From assembly GCA_029268165.1 (NCBI GenBank), contig JAJUGM010000245.1, forward strand, positions 1 through 5,470: a stretch of 5,470 nt of DNA, given 5' to 3'. This document shows, in pieces, positions 1 through 5,470 of this stretch (position 1 is the stretch's first letter; every line of letters begins with the position of its first letter). Both the position numbers and the translations under genes were made by a program. Below the pieces are notes generated by a model. It saw only the letters and a list, made by a program, of their open reading frames with translations, ran no database searches and was not told the origin of the DNA. Origin of the DNA: Bacteroidota bacterium. Lineage in GTDB: Bacteria; Bacteroidota; Bacteroidia; Bacteroidales; UBA10428.

Positions 1-1249
1 CCTCGAAGGATATTATCAGGAAACAGGCAGAGCAGGACGTGACGGCGGTGAGGGTAAATGCATTGCATTTTACAGCTACAAAGATATACAGAAACTCGAA
101 AAATTCATGCAAGGCAAGCCAATTGCCGAACAGGAAATAGGTAAACAATTGTTACTCGAAACAGTAGCTTATGCCGAATCTTCAGTTTGCCGACCAAAAT
201 TGTTGCTGCATTATTTTGGCGAAGAAATGAAAGGTTCATGTGAAAACTGCGATAACTGCCTGCATCCGAAAACAAATTTCGAGGGTCAGGAATACATCAT
301 AAAGGTACTACAGGCAGTAATTGCTGTAAAAGAAAAGTTCAAAGCCGACCATATTGCCAACCTGCTGGCAGGTGTAAAAACAAGCGCAATAAAATCATAT
401 AATCATCACTTGCTGGATGTATTCGGAGCAGGAAAAGAAAAAGATGACAAATTCTGGAATATGGTTATAAGGCAGGCTCTGATTGCCCGTCTTATCCAAA
501 AGGACATAGAAAACTACGGCTTACTGAAGATGGATCAAAAAGGACTGGATTATCTTCAAAATTCGTATTCTATTATGCTTTCTGAAGACCATGATTATTC
601 TGACACCGATGAAGAGGAAGAAAGTCTGGCTGGGCCTGAAAGGCCGGGTACAGTTGATGAGGAATTGTTCAATATTCTGAAAAACCTCCGCAAAAAAATT
701 TCAAAACAACTAAACCTGCCTCCTTTTGTTATATTTCAGGATCCTTCTCTTGAAGACATGGCCATACAATACCCTGTCACCATTGAAGAATTGCAGAATA
801 TTACAGGCGTTGGCGCCGGAAAGGCAAAAAGATACGGAAAAGAATTTGTTGACCTCATTAAAAGTTATGTTGACGAAAAGGAAATCATCAGGCCTCAGGA
901 TATGGTTGTTAAATCGGTGGTTAATAAAAGCGGCCTGAAAGTGTATATTATCCAGAGCATCGACAGAAAGATGGACCTGGAAGATATTGCATCAGCTAAA
1001 AATCTGGAAATGAGCGAGTTGCTTGATGAAATAGAAGCAATTGTGAATTCAGGAACACGACTCAATATCGACTATTACATCGATTATATTCTTGATAAGG
1101 AACATCAGCAGGAAATATTCGATTATTTCCGCGAAGAGGCTGAAAGCGGCTCTATTGAAGAAGCACTTAAAGAACTTGGCGAAGATAATTACACCGAAGA
1201 AGAAATCAGGCTGATGCGTATTAAGTTTATCTCTGAAATGGGCAATTAA
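1..1249 (+). CDS. recQ: ATP-dependent DNA helicase RecQ, 3' part (5' end outside window)
   Basis: RecQ is a cytoplasmic 3'-5' DNA helicase of recombination and replication-fork repair. The frame is open from base 2 to the TAA at 1247-1249, giving 415 visible residues. The gene enters in helicase motif VI (QETGRAGRDG, fragment residues 6-15). The RecQ zinc site follows, with Cys63, Cys80, Cys83 and Cys86 (one Cys, then CxxCxxC), and then the RQC winged helix with FGAGKEKDDKFW and ENYGLLK. After an acidic linker (EEEE near 610-625) comes an HRDC domain (about residues 218-290, 653-871) containing the GVGAGKAKRYG hairpin turn. The last ~115 residues match the helix-turn-helix extension (HTH_40 type) of Bacteroidota RecQ. 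Full-length relatives are roughly 700-735 residues, so about 300 N-terminal residues, with Walker A and the DEAH box, lie to the left. The ATG at 107 is internal, not the start. All visible motifs are intact. Confidence 0.96.
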   Translation, partial: LEGYYQETGRAGRDGGEGKCIAFYSYKDIQKLEKFMQGKPIAEQEIGKQLLLETVAYAESSVCRPKLLLHYFGEEMKGSCENCDNCLHPKTNFEGQEYIIKVLQAVIAVKEKFKADHIANLLAGVKTSAIKSYNHHLLDVFGAGKEKDDKFWNMVIRQALIARLIQKDIENYGLLKMDQKGLDYLQNSYSIMLSEDHDYSDTDEEEESLAGPERPGTVDEELFNILKNLRKKISKQLNLPPFVIFQDPSLEDMAIQYPVTIEELQNITGVGAGKAKRYGKEFVDLIKSYVDEKEIIRPQDMVVKSVVNKSGLKVYIIQSIDRKMDLEDIASAKNLEMSELLDEIEAIVNSGTRLNIDYYIDYILDKEHQQEIFDYFREEAESGSIEEALKELGEDNYTEEEIRLMRIKFISEMGN

Positions 1250-1267
1250 TCTTTAAAATTATTAAAT

Positions 1268-2299
1268 ATGAAAAAGTTTACTTTAATACTATCGGGCATT
1301 ATTGCTGTAAGTTATGTTTTTGCGCAGCAACCAGTTACTTTAAATTTTGAGACACACTCCATTCTGCCCGGAGCCGATAACAACATGATTCTTTGCCAGT
1401 ATGCTGACCCGGGTAACGGTGGATCAGGAATAACATGGGATTTTTCAACACTGAAAGCCATATCAGATTTTACCGGCTTTGTTAACAATGAAAGCAAAGT
1501 AAAATCCACCGGTTATTTTCATGCAGCCAATACGGTTCTCGAAGAATTCAGTAACCGTTTTTATCTAAGAACAAGTAAGGACAAGACAGAACAAATTGGT
1601 TATGCTTCGGCCAACAACAGCGTGATCATTACCTATGACCAGCCTTTTGTAAAAATGGTTTTTCCGTTTACAATGAATGACCATTACAGCGGAGTCATTT
1701 CAGGGACTATGAAAACCGGCCAATCCGAATTCCCGATAAACGGAACTTATGAAGTTACAGCCGACGGATATGGAAAGCTTGTTTTACCCGGTAATGTTAC
1801 CGTGAATAATACACTCAGAGTCAAAACATCAAAAACATATGATGTTCAGTTCAATGATTTTAACCAGCATGTGGAAATTAACACCTATCGCTGGTACAGC
1901 TGTTGCAACCGGTATCCTTTACTTGTACTAACTTCGGTAACAACATCTACCGGCTCATCAACTTTCACAGAATACCAGGCTGCCTATAACAATACAGTAA
2001 ATGTGGCATTGCCTCTGGCTGAACAACTAAAAGATAATCCCTTTTTTGCTGTTTACCCCAATCCTTCAAATGATATAGTCAATATTCATTATACGGTTTC
2101 AAATCCCTCTAAGGTGGTTATTGATTTATATGACAATACAGGAAAAAAAGTTAAAAATCTGTTAAACAACAAATTAGAAACAGGAAATTATCATCTTATT
2201 TTTAACACAGCTGATGATAAGCTTATGCCCGGATTCTATTTCATCCGAGCTGATTTTGGAAATTCAGTAAGAAAAGAAAATATACTTATAACCGAATAA
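1268..2299 (+). CDS. Secreted protein with T9SS type A C-terminal sorting domain
   Basis: This complete 343-residue protein is predicted to be exported and then passed through the type IX secretion system to the surface or medium. An N-terminal Sec signal peptide (MKK, hydrophobic residues 4-18) has a likely cleavage after Ala19 (VFA-QQ). The body, about residues 20-250, looks beta-rich and carries phrases recurrent in Bacteroidota secreted proteins: GITWDFSTL near 54-62, ADGYGKLVLPG at 165-175, LRVKT at 183-187 and a WYSCCNRYPLLVL segment at 209-221. I recognise no catalytic domain in it. Residues 257-343 form a classic sorting domain: FAVYPNPSND, then IDLYDNTGKKVK, then ETGNYHL, then MPGFYFIRADFG, and a short basic tail. 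In T9SS cargo this domain is cleaved by the PorU sortase on the surface. The ATG at 1268 is chosen because the signal peptide starts there. It lies 18 bases after recQ in AT-rich sequence without a Shine-Dalgarno motif. Co-transcription with recQ is possible, but no functional link is evident. The substrate or role is unknown. Confidence 0.9.
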   Translation: MKKFTLILSGIIAVSYVFAQQPVTLNFETHSILPGADNNMILCQYADPGNGGSGITWDFSTLKAISDFTGFVNNESKVKSTGYFHAANTVLEEFSNRFYLRTSKDKTEQIGYASANNSVIITYDQPFVKMVFPFTMNDHYSGVISGTMKTGQSEFPINGTYEVTADGYGKLVLPGNVTVNNTLRVKTSKTYDVQFNDFNQHVEINTYRWYSCCNRYPLLVLTSVTTSTGSSTFTEYQAAYNNTVNVALPLAEQLKDNPFFAVYPNPSNDIVNIHYTVSNPSKVVIDLYDNTGKKVKNLLNNKLETGNYHLIFNTADDKLMPGFYFIRADFGNSVRKENILITE

Positions 2300-2344
2300 G
2301 GCTCTGGTTGATAATATATATCAAACTATAGCAGATAATTTGGT

Positions 2345-2378
2345 ATTCAGGTTTACATGAAATTCAGGTTTGCCTGAA
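2345..2378. repeat. Ten-base direct repeat overlapping a perfect 6-bp hairpin
   Basis: ATTCAGGTTT occurs at 2345-2354 and again at 2362-2371, offset by 17 bases. The second copy forms the left side of a perfect inverted repeat, TTCAGG (2363-2368), loop TTTG, CCTGAA (2373-2378). It lies 46-79 bases after the stop codon of the secreted-protein gene. No T-tract follows it on the + strand, so it is only a weak terminator candidate. An AT-only stem (TTGATA 2308-2313 with TATCAA 2319-2324) sits just upstream. Function is unknown. Confidence 0.4.
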
Positions 2379-2396
2379 AGCTTTAAACCCAAGTAC

Positions 2397-2439
2397 GATG
2401 AATAAACAAATTCATCCGGGTGAATAAAAATTATTTTTA
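2397..2439. terminator. Candidate terminator with alternative stems between convergent genes
   Basis: Two overlapping stems share the segment ATTCAT at 2410-2415. Stem 1 is perfect: GATGAAT (2397-2403) with ATTCATC (2410-2416), 6-base loop. Stem 2 pairs ATTCAT (2410-2415) with GTGAAT (2420-2425) around a CCGG loop, with one G-U pair in + strand RNA. Stem 2 is followed by an A run and then TTATTTTT (2431-2438). On the - strand the same hairpin (one A-C mismatch) is followed by TTTGTTTATT. A terminator serving one or both convergent transcripts fits its place, but the stems are AT-rich and weak. The call is inference from position and base pairing. Confidence 0.35.
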
Positions 2440-2452
2440 GTGGAGATTTGTT

Positions 2453-2507
2453 ATTAGTAGAGAAGCGAACTAATGACTAATCCGGGATTAACACACCGAG
2501 ATTCGGT
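2453..2507. repeat. Cluster of short inverted and direct repeats, function unknown
   Basis: This stretch packs four small symmetric elements. ATTAGT (2453-2458) is complementary to ACTAAT (2469-2474). ACTAATG and ACTAATC (2469-2482) form a tandem heptamer pair. TAATCC and GGATTA (2478-2490) are inverted around a single G. ACCGA and TCGGT (2495-2507) form a 5-bp stem with a GAT loop. None is followed by a convincing T-tract on either strand. They could be transcript-end structure or the remains of a small repeat element. The symmetry is seen directly; any role is unproven, and chance matches are likely for the shortest ones. Confidence 0.3.
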
Positions 2508-2540
2508 TTACAAAATGTATCAGTATCTGAGTCTTTATTC

Positions 2541-2589
2541 TTGTATTTTGTATCTTGTATCTTGTATCTTGTATCTTTTATCTTATATC
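2541..2589. repeat. Heptanucleotide tandem array, seven units of TTGTATC
   Basis: Seven consecutive 7-base units fill this interval exactly: TTGTATT, then TTGTATC four times without a mismatch, then TTTTATC and TTATATC. On the - strand the unit is GATACAA. The units at each end are degenerate and the core is perfect, as expected for an array that expands by slippage or unequal exchange at its centre. It lies 2 bases past the stop codon of the DUF218-type gene, so it would form the start of that transcript's 3' untranslated region. Because 7 is not a multiple of 3, all frames repeat every 21 bases, giving a CILYLVS-like peptide pattern. The 71-codon open frame that starts here on the + strand is an artefact of this. 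No spacer structure is present, so it is not a CRISPR. Confidence 0.9.
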
Positions 2590-2591
2590 AG

Positions 2592-3605
2592 TTATTCTTT
2601 CCCAATAAACATGATATATATTACACCTGCCGTTTCGTAAATTACTTCCCTGATACCATTGAAAGATTTCCACCAGTTATCAGAACCTATATCATTATCT
2701 TTACAGGATACCACTCCGACAGGAATATTATCCTGGACAAACACTTTATTAAATGACAAAAAACTTCTGCGGGCATGAATACCCGATGTAAAAATGGTTA
2801 ATGATTCAATATGATATTCAGGGTGCGCTTCAGACCATTTCATAACGTCAGTAGCAGTCGTATATGTTCTGGATTTATGCTTTGTAAAAGAGCCAACCGG
2901 GATAATTAAGGAATCAGGGATTCCTTTCCGAGTCAACCGTTGCGCTGTTTCATGTGCAAGTGTTTTACCTGCCTGCCGGCTAAAAATATATTGACCTGAC
3001 AAACGTGTGTAATATTTAAAAGCCTCGTTATTAACAGGAAAAGTAATATTATTTACCGACAAAGAAAAAACGTAAAGATTCCTGTCGCGAAATGCTGAAT
3101 ATGTATCATTATCAAACTCAATGGTCATAGTTGAGAAATCATGCGGCATTTTGTGTCTGAAGATCAGGGTTTGTTTTCTCCTGGTAGTGTATGCCTCGCC
3201 AATAATAGTAGTGCCGGCAAACAGTTTAAAATGGGCATATTCATTCCCGGCTTTCGTACCCCGCAATGTTATCTTAACGGAAAGGATGCTGTCAACATCT
3301 GAAATAATCTTCTTCCCTGATTCTTTTTCTGCCTCACGGATATCAAGGACAAGTCTTCCCTGCGAACCCATACAGAATCCTTTAGTTTCGGGGAAGCCAG
3401 TTGTTACAATATATTTGTAATGGTTGTGCCAGAATGCCTGTACAGCCTCATCTAGTGTTTGATCGGGGTTCCATCCTTCAACGATCATTACATCAGGGCA
3501 CACAGCAATTGTTGGTGATAAGTAAGAATAAATAAATTTCGCCCATAAAAGAATAAAAATAAAGAAAAGGGGCAGAAGTGATAAAACAATTATCCGGCGG
3601 TTCAT
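2592..3605 (-). CDS. Membrane-anchored DUF218/YdcF-type protein with inserted CBM-like domain
   Basis: This complete 337-residue protein has one N-terminal membrane segment (about residues 5-28, after MNRR), which predicts a periplasmic remainder, as in SanA/ElyC-type DUF218 proteins. The DUF218 fold is seen in two blocks. The N-terminal block has DVMIVEGWNPDQTLDEA and YIVTTGFP (38-72). The C-terminal block has RKGIPDSLIIPVG (226-238), RTYTTATDVMKW (246-257), TSGIHARRSFLSF (273-285), DNWWKSFNGIREVIYE (309-324). Between them lies an extra stretch, about 77-206, whose core (106-191) resembles calcium-dependent xylan-binding modules (CBM60/CBM36 type), especially FDNDTYSAFRDRNLYV at 164-179 followed by SVNN. 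The family's reaction is not firmly known; envelope and lipid-carrier glycan roles have been proposed. The ATG directly abuts the TAA of the upstream tyrosine autokinase gene, which implies translational coupling and a role in the same polysaccharide pathway. The DUF218 call is firm; the CBM call is by motif resemblance only. Confidence 0.85.
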   Translation of the reverse strand: MNRRIIVLSLLPLFFIFILLWAKFIYSYLSPTIAVCPDVMIVEGWNPDQTLDEAVQAFWHNHYKYIVTTGFPETKGFCMGSQGRLVLDIREAEKESGKKIISDVDSILSVKITLRGTKAGNEYAHFKLFAGTTIIGEAYTTRRKQTLIFRHKMPHDFSTMTIEFDNDTYSAFRDRNLYVFSLSVNNITFPVNNEAFKYYTRLSGQYIFSRQAGKTLAHETAQRLTRKGIPDSLIIPVGSFTKHKSRTYTTATDVMKWSEAHPEYHIESLTIFTSGIHARRSFLSFNKVFVQDNIPVGVVSCKDNDIGSDNWWKSFNGIREVIYETAGVIYIMFIGKE

Positions 3606-5470
3606 TTATGAAGCTTTACGCTCATTCCTGAATAATCTCGAAAAAAATCCTTTCTTATGGTCATCGGTATAATAGTTTTTATCATAACCATACCTGTAGC
3701 CTTCCCGTTTTATATCGATATCGTTAATGAGAATAGAAATGTTTGATATTTTGTTGCTTTCAAAGCTTTTCACAGTTTGTTTGAAAACATCTTTTACAGT
3801 AACATTCATGCGAACGATAAAAATGTTCAGGTCGGCATGCTTCATCAGTAAAAATGTTTCAGTAAGAATGCCTGCCGGTGCTGAGTCGATTATAATGTAA
3901 TCATACATTTCCTTTAGTTTGTCAAGAAATTCAGCTGTACGCTCGTTATTGATAAGTTCTGCAGGGTTTGGTGCAGCCGGCCCGGCGGAGATAAGATCGA
4001 GGTTTTCAATATGGGTAGGTATGATGATATCCTCAATAATAGCCTTATCAATAAGGTACGAGCTTATACCGATCATGTTACTCGAGCCGAATTCCTGATG
4101 AATTTTAGGCCTGCGCAGGTCAAACTCGAGTAGTACGGTACGATGGCCGTTTAATGCAAATACAGCCGCAAGATTCATGGAGCAGAATGTCTTTCCTTCA
4201 CCACTGGCCGATGAGGTCAACAGGAGTACTTGCTTTTTACCACCTTCCGAAAAGAACTGGAAGTTGGTACGTACTGCCCTGAAACATTCGGTAATTGATG
4301 AATTAGGATGGTCATTAACAACAATCTTTGACCGGCGGTAACTGTGAAAAACCTTGCCGATAACCGGTAAGGTGGTTAATGCCTCTATTTCTTCAGGCTG
4401 CGATATTTTATTATTAAGGAAGTCAATACCAATAATCAAGGCACTGGGTAATAAAATAGCCAAAAAGATTGCAATAAAATAATTAAGCATTTTTTTAGGA
4501 GCAATAATATAAGCAACAGAAGTCCTTGCAGGATCAATTACTTCATAATCGGGCAGACTCGACGCCCTGGCGATTTGCGCTTCCGATCGCTTCTGCAGCA
4601 AAAAGGTATAGATTTCATCATTAATTTTAAATTTGCGTTCAATTCCCTTAAGTTGTAATTCGGTTTTCGGCATCTGAGAAATCTGAGAAGATAGTTTTGA
4701 AATTCGATAATTCATTTCATTGAGGGAAATGTTTAGGGTGTTCAATGTGTTGGTAACATTTTCCTTAATGGTTTTCTTCAGATTTTCAATTTGAACATTG
4801 ATATTTGATAAATATAAATTCTGTTGATTGTTACTGGTTTGCAAAAGATTGGCTCTTTCTGAATTTAAGGCAATTAATTGAGTAACCAGATTGGTCAGGA
4901 TTGGATCAACCACATTCATTGATGATGGGGCTAATAATTCCGAAATATTATCATTAGTAGTAAGATAATCTTTCAGATACTGATAATATCTTTTTTGCAC
5001 CTCAAGATTTGATCGCTCTGTTTCAAGCTGATTAAGTGTTTCAAAAATCTGTTGCCCCTGAAAATTCAAATCCATAACTCCCTGACTCGAACGGAATGTC
5101 TTAAGTCTCGTTTCAGCGGTCAGCAAAGAATCAGCGACATCAGATATCTGAGAATCAATAAAATTAATTGTGCCCAAAGCCATTTTATTCTTTTTTTCAA
5201 GGCTACGATCCATATATACTGATGTTAACTGGTTAAGAAAGTCAGTTATACGTTTTGGATTATTACCCTTTAACGAAATGTTTAAAAGAGTTGATGTTTG
5301 GGATGTTTGCTCAATGCCGAGGTTATTGATATATTCGAGTGTAAGATAATCGGTATTGTTAAAGTAAAAGTACAAGTCATTTTCATTGGTATAATTTTTG
5401 TCAAATCTTTCACTTTTCTGTATTCTGAAATTAAAATAGCGTGTTTTTATTTCATCTGAAAACCGGTATC
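3606..5470 (-). CDS. Wzc-like polysaccharide co-polymerase / BY-kinase (5' end outside window)
   Basis: An inner-membrane chain-length regulator fused to a cytoplasmic tyrosine autokinase, of the type controlling capsule or exopolysaccharide polymerisation and export. The visible part is 620 residues and is open to the window edge, so the TTG at 5375 is not the true start. Numbering from that TTG, a periplasmic coiled-coil region spans about 55-235. The GNVR-type segment (PKTELQLKGIERKF, then DPAR) spans 236-284, and the second membrane helix about 297-320. The kinase follows: oligomerisation motif ECFRAVRTN at 363-371, Walker A SSASGEGKT at 388-396, Walker A' LLEFDLRRP at 415-423, Walker B IIIDSAP at 494-500. 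A C-terminal tyrosine cluster has Tyr560, 562, 564, 568 and 569, the expected autophosphorylation sites, followed by a basic tail. The first Asp of Walker A' is Glu here. The N-terminal Wzz part and first membrane helix lie to the right. The next gene starts at once after this stop codon. Confidence 0.95.
   Translation of the reverse strand, partial: YRFSDEIKTRYFNFRIQKSERFDKNYTNENDLYFYFNNTDYLTLEYINNLGIEQTSQTSTLLNISLKGNNPKRITDFLNQLTSVYMDRSLEKKNKMALGTINFIDSQISDVADSLLTAETRLKTFRSSQGVMDLNFQGQQIFETLNQLETERSNLEVQKRYYQYLKDYLTTNDNISELLAPSSMNVVDPILTNLVTQLIALNSERANLLQTSNNQQNLYLSNINVQIENLKKTIKENVTNTLNTLNISLNEMNYRISKLSSQISQMPKTELQLKGIERKFKINDEIYTFLLQKRSEAQIARASSLPDYEVIDPARTSVAYIIAPKKMLNYFIAIFLAILLPSALIIGIDFLNNKISQPEEIEALTTLPVIGKVFHSYRRSKIVVNDHPNSSITECFRAVRTNFQFFSEGGKKQVLLLTSSASGEGKTFCSMNLAAVFALNGHRTVLLEFDLRRPKIHQEFGSSNMIGISSYLIDKAIIEDIIIPTHIENLDLISAGPAAPNPAELINNERTAEFLDKLKEMYDYIIIDSAPAGILTETFLLMKHADLNIFIVRMNVTVKDVFKQTVKSFESNKISNISILINDIDIKREGYRYGYDKNYYTDDHKKGFFSRLFRNERKAS

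Noticed and set aside
726..938. A 70-codon + strand open frame inside recQ
   Set aside because: It is out of frame with the HRDC region of RecQ, whose motifs are clear in the real frame.
1222..1229. TAAGTTTA as a possible Bacteroidota -7 promoter element (TAnnTTTG) for the T9SS cargo gene
   Set aside because: It misses the final G, no TTTG -33 element sits at the right distance, and it lies inside the recQ coding end. The match is no better than chance in AT-rich DNA.
1312..1509. A 65-codon - strand open frame
   Set aside because: It is antisense to the signal peptide and body of the secreted T9SS protein and has no independent support.
2541..2589. CRISPR array
   Set aside because: Units are 7 bases and directly adjacent with no unique spacers, and there are no cas genes in the window.
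2541..2756. A 71-codon + strand open frame starting in the heptamer array
   Set aside because: Its first part is the translated tandem repeat and the rest lies antisense inside the DUF218-type gene. It starts TTG, not ATG, and shows no protein-like domain.
3121..3420. A 99-codon + strand open frame
   Set aside because: It lies wholly antisense within the well-supported DUF218/CBM coding region and has no recognisable motif.
4672..4689. Tandem duplication of ATCTGAGAA inside the kinase gene
   Set aside because: It is an in-frame 9-base repeat giving SQI-SQM in the periplasmic coiled coil, where such low-complexity sequence is common. It does not disturb the frame and needs no special explanation.

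Overview
The window reads as a piece of a Bacteroidota (Bacteroidetes) chromosome, or a metagenomic contig from that phylum. Three things point there: a protein with a type IX secretion (T9SS) C-terminal sorting domain, which is essentially confined to this phylum; a RecQ carrying the long C-terminal extension common in Bacteroidota; and AT-leaning sequence whose start codons lack clear Shine-Dalgarno motifs. Placement below phylum is not possible from this window.

Layout: two genes on the + strand converge with two on the - strand across a 292-base intergenic region. On the left, 1-1249 is the 3' part of recQ, entering from motif VI of the helicase core and running through the zinc-binding, RQC, HRDC and C-terminal helix-turn-helix parts. 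Eighteen bases later, 1268-2299 encodes a complete secreted protein with a signal peptide, a beta-rich body and a type A T9SS sorting domain.

On the right, read on the - strand, a 5'-truncated Wzc-like polysaccharide co-polymerase/tyrosine autokinase (BY-kinase, 3606 to beyond 5470) is followed with no intervening base (TAA then ATG) by a membrane-anchored DUF218/YdcF-type protein (2592-3605). These two probably form the downstream end of a capsule or exopolysaccharide operon whose export and glycosyltransferase genes lie beyond the right edge.

The most interesting item is the DUF218/YdcF protein. Its fold appears to be interrupted by a stretch resembling a calcium-dependent xylan-binding carbohydrate-binding module (CBM60/CBM36 type). 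That would make it a periplasmic enzyme-like protein with a built-in glycan-binding module, translationally coupled to a polysaccharide chain-length kinase. The second is a seven-unit heptamer tandem array (TTGTATC on the + strand) ending two bases from that gene's stop codon. The rest of the convergent intergenic region holds several short inverted repeats, including two mutually exclusive stems that may serve as a terminator. No RNA gene, CRISPR array, insertion sequence or prophage signal is visible.
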